Assembly: GCA_946534775.1 (NCBI GenBank)
Contig: CAMNCZ010000024.1
Span: 1 to 8,531 of the forward strand
DNA length: 8,531 bases
Source of the DNA: an uncultured Eubacteriaceae bacterium
GTDB taxonomy: Bacteria; Bacillota; Clostridia; Lachnospirales; CAG-274
Direction of reading: 5' to 3'
Positions within the stretch are counted from its first letter, which is position 1. Each line of letters starts with the position of its first letter. This document shows positions 1 to 6,563 of the stretch, one piece after another. The notes beneath the pieces are model-generated. The model did no database searches and was not told where the DNA came from. It was given only the letters and a program-made list of their open reading frames with translations. The position numbers and the translations under genes are program-made.

Positions 1-795
1 TTAATATGCCCAATATTGCCCGAAACTGCCCTCAGAATAGACTATCAGATTTTTTTCATCATTGACGACAAAGCCCTCATACCAAGGGTGATTGCTATCT
101 TTTCTTTCATACATCGTATATAATACCGAATTTTCGCCATACCCTCTTACAAAAGTCCGTTTGCTGTCAATACATCTCTCCGTTTCAACAGCTTTGCCGC
201 CGTATTTTGTTACCGTATCTTCAATAAACGCATCATCTGCGTTAAAAGTAAGTATATAATGTCCCGTGGCCTGCAAAAAAGACGGCATAACCTCCCATTT
301 TACATTCTTTGCACCCTTTGGGATATCTTCGGGAAAAAAATTTATCTCCCCGATAGTTTTAGGCCGTTCGTTTTTATACTCGTGCGGCCAATGAAACGGT
401 ATCAGCGCATAAAGCGGCAGCGAAAGCCATATAACAACTATAAGCGATACAACATAACCGACAAAGTATACACCTATATACCCCGTCATTCTATCGGGAG
501 TTACGGGATATTTTTCATTAAAATCCTCTCCCGCCTTTTCCGCAGCTTTTTTTCGGTCTCTCCACTCCTTTTGTTTTTTTCTGCACTCGTAAATATCGGG
601 CCTGACACCTTTTTTTGAACATATATACAAAGACCGTGCGGTTATCAGCGAAAACAGAAACCAGAGTACATTGTATATCCTTAAATGCATTGCCAGATTA
701 TAACCAAAAAACAATATAAACGGCCACATAGCCAAAAATGCAAAAAAATAATTCAGACGATGTTTTTCGGTTAATTTTTCGGTAAATTTTTTCAT
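1..795 (-). CDS. Membrane protein of unknown function, three predicted helices
   Basis: I do not recognise this 264-residue protein. It has two hydrophobic segments near the N-terminus (about residues 15-38 and 40-60), a highly charged Lys/Arg/Glu-rich stretch (61-100), and a third long hydrophobic segment (about 104-134). A soluble C-terminal domain of about 130 residues follows. That domain begins with a PEDIPKGAKNVKWEVMP-type stretch (155-171) and includes an acidic patch (NADDAFIEDT, 185-194); this suggests a small folded sensor or binding domain, but that is inference. There is no signal peptidase site, so it should be an integral membrane protein. The gene is the last of five same-strand genes and starts 8 bases after the DUF951 gene. 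A GGAG at 807-810, inside the end of the DUF951 gene, gives a ribosome site about 11 bases from the ATG. The stop codon is the first three bases of the window, so the gene is complete. No terminator is visible. Confidence 0.8.
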   Translation of the reverse strand: MKKFTEKLTEKHRLNYFFAFLAMWPFILFFGYNLAMHLRIYNVLWFLFSLITARSLYICSKKGVRPDIYECRKKQKEWRDRKKAAEKAGEDFNEKYPVTPDRMTGYIGVYFVGYVVSLIVVIWLSLPLYALIPFHWPHEYKNERPKTIGEINFFPEDIPKGAKNVKWEVMPSFLQATGHYILTFNADDAFIEDTVTKYGGKAVETERCIDSKRTFVRGYGENSVLYTMYERKDSNHPWYEGFVVNDEKNLIVYSEGSFGQYWAY

Positions 796-803
796 ATATA
801 CTT

Positions 804-983
804 TTACTCCACTATCTTTTTCACATTCTTTTCAAACTTGACCCTCGGCAGCATAACAAGGTGCCCGCAGCCCTTGCATTTTATGCGAAAATCCGCGCCG
901 ACACGCAGTATTTCCCACTCATCGCTGCCGCAGGGATGGGCTTTTTTCATTTTTACAACATCACCGACATTAAAGTCCATCAT
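804..983 (-). CDS. DUF951 family small zinc-ribbon-like protein
   Basis: This 59-residue protein starts MMDFNVGDVVKMKKAHPCGS and matches the DUF951 family (the YyzM type of Bacillus) by its layout. An N-terminal V-G-D-V-V-K-M-K-K-x-H-P-C-G motif comes first, then W23-E-I-L-R, then a C36-K-G-C39-G knuckle and a short basic tail. Cys18, Cys36 and Cys39, possibly with His16 or His41, could bind zinc; this is inferred from the pattern, and the family's function is unknown. Its ATG at 983 overlaps the TGA stop of the MscS gene in an ATGA junction, so translation is probably coupled. The ribosome site is GGGTGA, placed very close to the start. From memory, members of this family are often found near mechanosensitive channel or ychF genes in Firmicutes, which agrees with this position. 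The start could equally be the second of the two adjacent Met codons. Confidence 0.9.
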   Translation of the reverse strand: MMDFNVGDVVKMKKAHPCGSDEWEILRVGADFRIKCKGCGHLVMLPRVKFEKNVKKIVE

Positions 984-1879
984 TTTTCACCCTTTCTGCT
1001 GACTACCACCTGCGGGAACGGAATTTCTATCCCCTCTTTGTCAAACCTGTTTTTTATGCGGTATCTTATGGCGCGCTCTATATCCCAGTTGCGGCCCACT
1101 TTGCAGTCTGCGGCTATCCTTATGCGTATACCGCTGTCGCCCAGTTCCTCAACTCCCCAGATAACGGGCTTTGAGATAAGGCCGTCTATATGCTCCTTGT
1201 CGTATATCTCACTCATTTCATCTTCAAGCACTTTCATCACGCGGTCGAGGTTTTCCTCATAAGCGACCGAAACATCAACTATCCCGCGGTTAAATTCCTT
1301 ACTCATATTGGTAACTATCTTTATCTGACCGTTTGGGATGATATGCATATTTCCGTCATTGCTTCGCAGTACCGTGGTCCTCAGACCAATAGCCACCACC
1401 GTGCCCGTATAGCCCTCGGTGGTTATGATATCGCCCACACCAAACTGGTCTTCCATAAGGATAAACGCGCCCGTCATTATATCGGAGATTATGCTTTGCG
1501 CACCGAGACCTACGGCAACAGTCGCAACGCCGCCCAGCGTCAGCAGCGAACTTGTATCCACACCCCAGTATTTCAGCACAACGCAGAAAAGCACAAAATA
1601 CGAAACGTATTTTACAACACTGGTAAGCACCGTACCCACGGTTTTTGCCTTGCGCGCGGGTATCTTTTCGTTTTTGGTTATCGTCTTTTTGATGATGCTT
1701 TTAAAAATGCCTATCAAAAACCTGCCGACAACAAACAGCACCATTGTAACAATAACTTTTACAATTATTTCAAGCGCCATTTCGCCGTATTTTTCCACTA
1801 TCCACTCCTGCACATTGTGTGCGGCAAGCGGCTTTGCAAAAATCAAATTTTCTATCAAACTTTTTGTCAAACTTTTCAT
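980..1879 (-). CDS. mscS: MscS-type small-conductance mechanosensitive channel
   Basis: This 299-residue membrane channel should open under membrane tension and release solutes during hypo-osmotic shock, working as a homoheptamer in the known family. Helix 1 is at about residues 36-62, helix 2 at 84-106, and the pore-lining helix 3 at 112-142, with the Gly/Ala-rich pattern GGVATVAVGLGAQS (116-129). The beta domain follows, with FGVGDII (146-152) and the IPNG motif (181-184). The cytoplasmic alpha/beta domain ends in the family signature GIEIPFPQ (283-290). Length is close to that of E. coli MscS and Bacillus YkuT. I chose the ATG at 1879 over an upstream TTG at 1888. The ATG overlaps the phosphodiesterase stop as ATGA, and the GAG at 1889-1891 sits 9 bases before it but directly against the TTG. 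The gene also overlaps the DUF951 gene downstream by 4 bases. YkuT-like paralogues exist, so the exact subtype is uncertain. Confidence 0.95.
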   Translation of the reverse strand: MKSLTKSLIENLIFAKPLAAHNVQEWIVEKYGEMALEIIVKVIVTMVLFVVGRFLIGIFKSIIKKTITKNEKIPARKAKTVGTVLTSVVKYVSYFVLFCVVLKYWGVDTSSLLTLGGVATVAVGLGAQSIISDIMTGAFILMEDQFGVGDIITTEGYTGTVVAIGLRTTVLRSNDGNMHIIPNGQIKIVTNMSKEFNRGIVDVSVAYEENLDRVMKVLEDEMSEIYDKEHIDGLISKPVIWGVEELGDSGIRIRIAADCKVGRNWDIERAIRYRIKNRFDKEGIEIPFPQVVVSRKGEK

Positions 1880-2421
1880 ACTTTGCAACTCTTTATAATG
1901 TTTCCGTCAAAATCCTTTATTGTAAATTCGCCGTCCTCGTAGACCATATAGCTGTGTATATCGTCATCTTTCGGCAGCGAAGCCGAACCCGGGTTGATAT
2001 AGGTGTAATTATGCGCTTTTTGCATAACCTTTTCGTGTGTATGGCCGTGAACAAGCACATCACCGTCTTTTAAAAGCGGCGGCATATCGTTGTTGTACAG
2101 ATGTCCGTGTGTGATAAAAGCGCACTTTCCGCCGTCAAGGTACAAAAGCATATAATCCGCCATACAAGGGAACTCCAGCACCATCTGATCGACTTCCGCC
2201 TCGCAGTTGCCGCGGACTGCAAAAATCTCGTTTTTGTTTTGGTTTAACATTGCGGTAACACGCTTTGGGTCATAATCGCGCGGCAAATCGTTGCGCGGGC
2301 CGTGATACAATAAGTCACCCAAAAGTATCAGCCTTTGCGCCCCTTCCTTTTTATAAGCCTCAAATATTTTTTCACAATAATAAGCCGACCCGTGAATGTC
2401 GGATGCAAACATTAATTTCAT
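1876..2421 (-). CDS. yfcE: YfcE-type metallophosphodiesterase
   Basis: This 181-residue protein belongs to the calcineurin-like phosphoesterases of the YfcE/MJ0936 group, which cleave phosphodiester model substrates with two metal ions, usually manganese. The natural substrate is unknown. All metal-binding motifs are visible in order: D8-x-H10 in FASDIHGS, G35-D36 in LLGDLLYHGPRN, G71-N72-C in VRGNCEAEVDQM, H105 in THGHLY, and the GHTH motif at residues 127-130. Close similarity to E. coli YfcE, including the NDLP and EVDQM stretches, and an almost equal length (184 there) make the assignment firm. It is cytoplasmic, with no signal or membrane segment. An AAGGAGA ribosome site (2429-2435) lies 7 bases before the ATG. 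The gene follows degV by 58 bases and overlaps the channel gene by 4, so expression with the channel is likely. Confidence 0.95.
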   Translation of the reverse strand: MKLMFASDIHGSAYYCEKIFEAYKKEGAQRLILLGDLLYHGPRNDLPRDYDPKRVTAMLNQNKNEIFAVRGNCEAEVDQMVLEFPCMADYMLLYLDGGKCAFITHGHLYNNDMPPLLKDGDVLVHGHTHEKVMQKAHNYTYINPGSASLPKDDDIHSYMVYEDGEFTIKDFDGNIIKSCKV

Positions 2422-2479
2422 ATTAAATCTCCTTTTATAATTTTATTGTTCTTGCATTTTTCCCGTATTTAATGTATCA

Positions 2480-3358
2480 TTATATAAGATACTCATATTT
2501 TTTGATAGCCGCAACACCTATTGCGGTGGGGCCTGTGTGAGTGCCGATAGTGGCGCCCACCCTGATAGACTCGAAATTAGGCTCGATACCTGTGTTTTTC
2601 ACAAAAATATCGTGCATTTCTTTCCAGCCCTCTTCGCCGTTGCAGGAAGTTGTGAGAAGCCAATATTTCTCGGGTTCGCCGTTTAAAAACTTCTCCATTT
2701 CTTTGCAAACCGCGTCAAGTGCTTTTTTGCGGCCCCGCACTTTCATAACGGGCATAACCTCGGCATCGGTTAGGCTTAAAACGGGTTTTATATTAAGTAT
2801 AGTGCCTATAAGCGCCGCCGCCTTGCCCAGTCTGCCGCCTTTTTGCAGGTGGATAAGGTCGTCAACTATAAATTTTATGGTGGAATTTGCGGCAAGTGTG
2901 TCGGTCATTTCGGCAACCTTTTGTATATCAATGCCGTTTTCCAACATCCTTGCGCCTTCGGCAATAACAAGGGCCTGGCCCGATGTGGCCTGCTTTGAGT
3001 CCACTACATAGATATTTCTGTCGGGAAATTCCTCTTTAAGCATATTTGCCGCATTTGTGCCGCTTTGCACACTGCCGCTTAATTTTTGCGACAGACAGTA
3101 GCAGATTATATCCTTTCCTTCCTCAAGATAGGGGCGAAAAGCCGTGATATAATCGTCAATAGCAGGCAGAGAGGTTTTTGTGAATATACCCGATACCTGG
3201 GCATCGAATATCTCGTCCTGCGATATCTCGACACCCTCTTTAAGGTAGTCCTTGCCGTTTAAGGTAACATAATACGGTATTACCGAAATATCGTATTTTT
3301 TAAGCAGGTTATCCGAAAGATCGCCCGAACTGTCGGTGAAGATTTTATAACTTGACAT
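2480..3358 (-). CDS. DegV family fatty-acid-binding protein
   Basis: This 292-residue protein is of the DegV/FakB family. Characterised members hold a single fatty acid in a tunnel and present it to the kinase FakA to make acyl phosphate for phospholipids. The usual landmarks are present: the start SYKIFTDSSGDLS, T62-S63 in KTSLP, LSGS (93-96), VVDS (118-121), the KGGRLGK turn (173-179), and H274 in IGTHTGPTAIG. The family usually has H-x-G-P-G in the last motif, whereas here the residue after Pro is Thr278, a small deviation. It is cytoplasmic. AAAGGAG (3366-3372) is placed 7 bases before the ATG. It heads the five-gene minus-strand cluster and has a good promoter upstream (3408-3436). Genomes usually encode several DegV proteins with different fatty acid preferences, so the lipid bound here cannot be told. 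The FakA kinase is not in this window. Confidence 0.95.
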   Translation of the reverse strand: MSSYKIFTDSSGDLSDNLLKKYDISVIPYYVTLNGKDYLKEGVEISQDEIFDAQVSGIFTKTSLPAIDDYITAFRPYLEEGKDIICYCLSQKLSGSVQSGTNAANMLKEEFPDRNIYVVDSKQATSGQALVIAEGARMLENGIDIQKVAEMTDTLAANSTIKFIVDDLIHLQKGGRLGKAAALIGTILNIKPVLSLTDAEVMPVMKVRGRKKALDAVCKEMEKFLNGEPEKYWLLTTSCNGEEGWKEMHDIFVKNTGIEPNFESIRVGATIGTHTGPTAIGVAAIKKYEYLI

Positions 3359-3365
3359 AGTATGG

Positions 3366-3372
3366 CTCCTTT
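3366..3372 (-). promoter_or_regulatory. Ribosome binding site of degV
   Basis: AAAGGAG on the minus strand, 7 bases upstream of the ATG at 3358. It is a near-ideal site and fixes the degV start. Confidence 0.85.
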
Positions 3373-3382
3373 AACAAAATAT

Positions 3383-3412
3383 TTACCGAAATTTTATTGT
3401 TTACTTTATAAT
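3383..3412 (+). promoter_or_regulatory. Weak candidate promoter for topB
   Basis: A perfect TATAAT lies at 3407-3412, about 55 bases before the topB ATG, but the only -35 candidate is a poor TTACCG (3383-3388) at 18 bases. It overlaps the minus-strand -10 box of degV on the opposite strand. It is offered because no better plus-strand promoter is visible between the two divergent genes. Confidence 0.3.
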
Positions 3413-3436
3413 AACAAATTTGTAATTGTCGGTCAA
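3408..3436 (-). promoter_or_regulatory. Promoter of the degV-yfcE-mscS cluster
   Basis: On the minus strand, TTGACC (3431-3436) and TATTAT (3408-3413) are separated by exactly 17 bases; each hexamer differs from the sigma-A consensus at one position. The predicted transcript would start near 3401 and have a leader of about 43 bases before the degV ATG. Two small palindromes overlap it, at 3414-3423 and 3425-3442. Confidence 0.7.
3414..3423. repeat. Ten-base palindrome in the degV promoter spacer
   Basis: ACAAATTTGT is a perfect palindrome lying between the -35 and -10 boxes of the degV promoter. A repressor site is possible from its position, but in AT-rich DNA such a short palindrome may arise by chance. 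Confidence 0.35.
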
Positions 3437-3442
3437 GACAAT
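3425..3442. repeat. Inverted repeat over the degV -35 box
   Basis: ATTGTC (3425-3430) and GACAAT (3437-3442) form a perfect 6-base inverted repeat with a 6-base spacer that is itself the -35 hexamer of degV. The position suits an operator for a dimeric regulator. No known operator consensus was recognised. Confidence 0.35.
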
Positions 3443-3457
3443 ATCCGAAAAATACAT

Positions 3458-3464
3458 AGGTGAT
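3458..3464 (+). promoter_or_regulatory. Ribosome binding site that sets the topB start
   Basis: AGGTGAT ends 3 bases before the ATG at 3468. It pairs with the inner part of the 16S rRNA tail (complement of GAGGTGATC), for which short spacing is normal. It supports the ATG at 3468 over an in-frame TTG at 3426 that lacks any such site and would add 14 residues in front of the family's normal N-terminus. Confidence 0.75.
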
Positions 3465-3467
3465 AAA

Positions 3468-5612
3468 ATGAAAAAACTTGTAATAGCGGAAAAGCCCGCT
3501 GTCGGCCGCGATATAGCGCGCGTTTTAAAATGCGACAAGCGCGGCAACGGATTTTTATATAATGATGATTATGTGGTAAGCTGGGCGGTCGGCCACCTTG
3601 TGACCCTTTGGGAACCCGAGGACTATGACCCGCAGCTTAAAAAATGGCGCACCGAAAGCCTGCCCATAATGCCCGACGAGCTGAAATTAAAGGCAATAGA
3701 ATCCACAAAAGACCAGCTGAATATTTTAAAAAAGCTGATAGACAGCGACAAGATCGACAGCCTTATCTGCGCGACGGACAGCGGGCGCGAGGGCGAGCTT
3801 ATTTTCAGATATATCTATTCGATAACCAACTGTAAAAAGCCGTTTCAGCGCCTTTGGATAAGTTCTATGACTGACCAGGCGATAACGCAGGGGTTTGCGA
3901 CACTGAAAGACGGCAGCGAGTACGACAAGCTTTATGACTCCGCGCGCTGCCGTTCCGAAGCCGACTGGCTTGTCGGTATGAACGCTTCCCGCGCCTTTAC
4001 ACTGCGCTATAACGCACTTTTAAGCATAGGCCGCGTGCAAACGCCGACCCTTGCGATAATAGTTGCGCGCCAACAGGAGATAGATGCCTTCGATGCCCGC
4101 GATTACTGGGAAAACGAGGCCGATTTCGGCAGTTACAAAGGCCTTTGGTTTGACGAGAAAAACAACAACGACACAAAAATATTCGACAAAAAAACAGCAG
4201 ACGAGATAGCCGCAAGGGTAAAGGGCAAAACAGGCACGATAAGTCTTGTCGAAAAGGAAGAGAAAAAGATGCCGCCGCCGCTTTTGTACGACCTGACGGC
4301 ATTACAGCGCGACTGCAACAGAAAATACGGTATGTCGGCGCAGGAAACGCTTAATACTGCGCAGGACCTTTACGAAAAGCGCAAGCTGCTGACCTATCCG
4401 CGTACCGACAGCCGCCATTTATCCGACGATATGATACCGCAGCTTACGATCATAGCAAAAAAACTGGCGCAGATAGACGAATACAAGGATTTTGCATCTT
4501 ATGTCGCAAACCTGCCATCTCTTCCTATAACAAAACGAATAGTCGATAACACAAAAATAAGCGACCACCACGCTATAATCCCGACAAACGGCAGGCTTTA
4601 TGTAAACGGCCTGAGCGATAGGGAATTTAAGGTGTTTGATCTGGTTGTACGCCGCTTTTTATCGGTGTTTTACCCCTATTATGTGTACAGCACCACAAAA
4701 ATTATAACCGATGTTGAGTTGGATAAATTTATCTCCCGCGGCACCACGGTTATTGACAACGGCTGGAAAGCGCTTGAAAAGGCCGATAAAGACAGCGGTA
4801 AAAAGGGCAAGAAAGATACGGAAGTGGTTCTGCCCGATGTGAAACAGGGCGAAACATTTACGGTGAAGGACGTAAAAACAACAAAGAAAAAGACAAAGCC
4901 GCCACAGCCTTATAACGAGGACACGCTGCTTAAGGCGATGGAGAGCCCGGGCAAGTTTGTAGATGACGAGGAACTGCGCGAGCAGCTGAAAGAGTCGGGA
5001 CTCGGTACACCTGCGACCCGTGCGGCGATAATCGAGCGGCTTATACACGTTGGCTATATAAAGCGCGAGAAAAAGTCGCTTGTGCCCACAGAAAAGGCGA
5101 TAAAACTCATAGCCGTCTGCCCGCCCGAGCTTAAATCGCCCGAAACGACGGGCAAATGGGAAAAAGGCCTTTCTTCCATAGCAAAGGGCAAAATGGACCC
5201 GCAGCGTTTTATGGCAAGTATCAGGCGATATGTCTGTTTTCTTGTGGACAATGCGGCAAACGGGCAGACAAATGTGCAGTTTGCGGCCGAGGGCTACGGC
5301 AAGGGAAAAAAACTGCGTATGCCCAAAAACGGCCTTGGCATCTGCCCGCACTGCGGCGGCATAGTGCTTGAAAACAGCAAGGGCTATTATTGCAGCAACT
5401 GGCGCAACGGCTGTAAGTTCACTATATGGAAAAACACGCTTGAAAGCCACGGCGTTGTAATAGACAGTGATTTTGTAAAACAAATTTTAAAAGAGAAGAA
5501 AATTGAAAACGTGGAAATGACTATGCCCGATACAAGGGAAAAGGCGCACGCCGATATATTGCTTAAAAACGATATGGGCGCGCTTGAACTTGGGCCTGTC
5601 AGACGCGATTAA
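3468..5612 (+). CDS. topB: DNA topoisomerase III (type IA)
   Basis: This 714-residue cytoplasmic enzyme should cut and pass single DNA strands, chiefly to decatenate and resolve replication or recombination intermediates. The Toprim domain opens with KLVIAEKPAVGRD (catalytic Glu8) and contains ATDSGREGELIFR around D104 and E108. The second Asp of the usual D-x-D-x-E is Gly106; from memory, Bacillus-type TopB proteins show the same change, so it is not a defect. ISSMTDQAI and SIGRVQTPTLAIIV precede the active site TYPRTDSRHLS, where Tyr310 forms the DNA link. The C-terminus carries one zinc ribbon with Cys626, Cys629, Cys642 and Cys649. A Lys-rich, low-complexity stretch (about 441-480) may be a loop inside the core. 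Length agrees with Bacillus TopB (about 727). Two PyrB/PyrC-family genes follow closely, an unusual set of neighbours. It could be one of several TopB paralogues; plasmid and transposon forms exist, but no mobile genes are nearby. Confidence 0.95.
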   Translation: MKKLVIAEKPAVGRDIARVLKCDKRGNGFLYNDDYVVSWAVGHLVTLWEPEDYDPQLKKWRTESLPIMPDELKLKAIESTKDQLNILKKLIDSDKIDSLICATDSGREGELIFRYIYSITNCKKPFQRLWISSMTDQAITQGFATLKDGSEYDKLYDSARCRSEADWLVGMNASRAFTLRYNALLSIGRVQTPTLAIIVARQQEIDAFDARDYWENEADFGSYKGLWFDEKNNNDTKIFDKKTADEIAARVKGKTGTISLVEKEEKKMPPPLLYDLTALQRDCNRKYGMSAQETLNTAQDLYEKRKLLTYPRTDSRHLSDDMIPQLTIIAKKLAQIDEYKDFASYVANLPSLPITKRIVDNTKISDHHAIIPTNGRLYVNGLSDREFKVFDLVVRRFLSVFYPYYVYSTTKIITDVELDKFISRGTTVIDNGWKALEKADKDSGKKGKKDTEVVLPDVKQGETFTVKDVKTTKKKTKPPQPYNEDTLLKAMESPGKFVDDEELREQLKESGLGTPATRAAIIERLIHVGYIKREKKSLVPTEKAIKLIAVCPPELKSPETTGKWEKGLSSIAKGKMDPQRFMASIRRYVCFLVDNAANGQTNVQFAAEGYGKGKKLRMPKNGLGICPHCGGIVLENSKGYYCSNWRNGCKFTIWKNTLESHGVVIDSDFVKQILKEKKIENVEMTMPDTREKAHADILLKNDMGALELGPVRRD

Positions 5613-5619
5613 AAACAGC

Positions 5620-5626
5620 GAGGTGA
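5620..5626 (+). promoter_or_regulatory. Ribosome binding site of the PyrB-like gene
   Basis: GAGGTGA ends 4 bases before the ATG at 5631, using the same inner anti-SD register as topB. It lies in the 18-base gap after the topB stop. There is no room here for a PyrR-type attenuator or UMP-responsive leader, so any pyrimidine control would have to act upstream of topB. Confidence 0.75.
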
Positions 5627-5630
5627 AAAT

Positions 5631-6563
5631 ATGGGTTTTTTACGAAAAGATTTTATCAGCCTGACCGATATCAACAAAGACGAGATAGAGGATATACTGG
5701 AAACGGCGGAAACGATGAAATTTGTTTTAAGCCAGAAAAACAAGAAAACTCCCTACCTTAACGGAAAATCGGTAATTATACTTTTTTACGAGCGCAGTGT
5801 GCGCGCAAAGCTAAGCTATGAACTTGCGGCGCAGTATCTTGGCGCGAATATAGTTGATATCACCGTTTCGGGGGTAGAGGACAGGCACGAGAACATAAAC
5901 GATATGGGCCGCACGATAGAGCAGATGGGCGGCGATTTTATCATCTGCCGTCACCCGATGGCGGGCAGCGCAAAACTGCTTGCCGAAAAGGTAAAAGCAG
6001 GTGTGTTGAACGCAGGCGACGGCATAAACGAGGACCCGTCACAGGCACTTTTGGACCTTATGACCATAAAGCACCTAAAAGGTGGTTTTAACGATTTAAA
6101 AGTAACCATAGTAGGCGATGTTATCAACTCGCGTGTTGCGCGAAGCAACATCTGGGGTCTTTTAAAACTGGGCGTTGAAGTATGCGTTGTTGCGCCGCCC
6201 ACTATGATACCGACCCACCTTGATAAATTCGGTGTTAAGGTATATTACGATCTGAAAGAGGCCGCAAGAAATTCCGATGTTATAATGAGCCTGCGTTTGC
6301 AGGACGAAAAAAGCTACGGCAGCAGGCTTGCAAGTTTTAACGAATACAAAAACCATTTCAAGGTAACGCCCGAGATACTTTCTTACGCCAAGCCCGACTG
6401 CATAATAATGCACCCCGGCTCACCCGACCGCCGTGTCGAGATAGACGGCAGCATAATAGACAGCGACCGCTGCATAACAGACGACCAGATAACAAACGGT
6501 GTTGCCATACGCATGGCGCTGTTATACCTTTTGGCTATGGGAAGGAGAGATATCGATGAGTGA
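5631..6563 (+). CDS. Aspartate carbamoyltransferase (PyrB) homologue with altered active site
   Basis: This 310-residue protein has the full ATCase fold and length: a carbamoyl-phosphate domain (about 1-150) and an aspartate domain (about 150-290). Retained residues, in E. coli terms, are R54 (Arg58 here), R105 (Arg107 in CRHPMAG), Q137 (Gln138), R167 (Arg168 in NSRVARSN), and R229/Q231 (Arg222/Gln224). Changed are STRT to S56-V-R-A59, H134 to Asp135 (GDGINEDPSQ where the family has H-P-T/S-Q), the 80s-loop Lys84 to an Arg in a loop one residue longer (SGVEDRHEN), and the family HPxP motif to HPGS (261-264). T55 and H134 hold the carbamoyl group and K84 serves the neighbouring subunit's site, so normal ATCase activity is doubtful. 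The frame is open and otherwise well conserved. It probably still forms trimers and may bind ligands. It overlaps the PyrC-like gene by 8 bases. Homology is sure; function is not, so I give no gene symbol. Confidence 0.9.
   Translation: MGFLRKDFISLTDINKDEIEDILETAETMKFVLSQKNKKTPYLNGKSVIILFYERSVRAKLSYELAAQYLGANIVDITVSGVEDRHENINDMGRTIEQMGGDFIICRHPMAGSAKLLAEKVKAGVLNAGDGINEDPSQALLDLMTIKHLKGGFNDLKVTIVGDVINSRVARSNIWGLLKLGVEVCVVAPPTMIPTHLDKFGVKVYYDLKEAARNSDVIMSLRLQDEKSYGSRLASFNEYKNHFKVTPEILSYAKPDCIIMHPGSPDRRVEIDGSIIDSDRCITDDQITNGVAIRMALLYLLAMGRRDIDE
6542..6548 (+). promoter_or_regulatory. Ribosome binding site that sets the PyrC-like start
   Basis: AAGGAGA, inside the end of the PyrB-like gene, lies 7 bases before the ATG at 6556. 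It favours this ATG over in-frame alternative starts further upstream (as early as 6499), which would encode residues unlike any amidohydrolase N-terminus and overlap the PyrB-like gene far more. Confidence 0.8.

Noticed and set aside
1190..1942. Plus-strand open frame of 250 codons opposite the MscS gene
   Set aside because: It runs antisense to mscS and yfcE, has no ribosome site and has a His/Asn/Tyr-rich composition with no family features.
2474..2492. GTATC/GATAC inverted repeat with TATAAT around the degV stop, as a terminator or yfcE promoter
   Set aside because: The arms are only 5 bases, there is no T-run, and no -35 box lies at 16-18 bases from the TATAAT. Read-through from the degV promoter is the simpler explanation.
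3426..3467. Upstream TTG start adding 14 residues to topB
   Set aside because: It has no ribosome site, lies within the degV promoter region, and the family begins at the KKLVIAEKP that follows the ATG at 3468.
3777..3791. Gly106 in the Toprim D-x-D-x-E of topB as a sign of inactivation
   Set aside because: From memory, Firmicute TopB proteins commonly read ATD-x-GREGE, and Glu8, Asp104, Glu108 and Tyr310 are all present.
4659..5483. Long minus-strand open frame of 274 codons
   Set aside because: It lies wholly inside topB, which has unmistakable Toprim, active-site and zinc motifs. The product is rich in scattered Phe, Arg and His without any domain, as expected of a shadow frame.
5613..5630. 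PyrR attenuator or UMP-responsive leader before the PyrB-like gene
   Set aside because: Only 18 bases separate topB from the gene and no hairpin is present. The topB leader is also too short for such an element.
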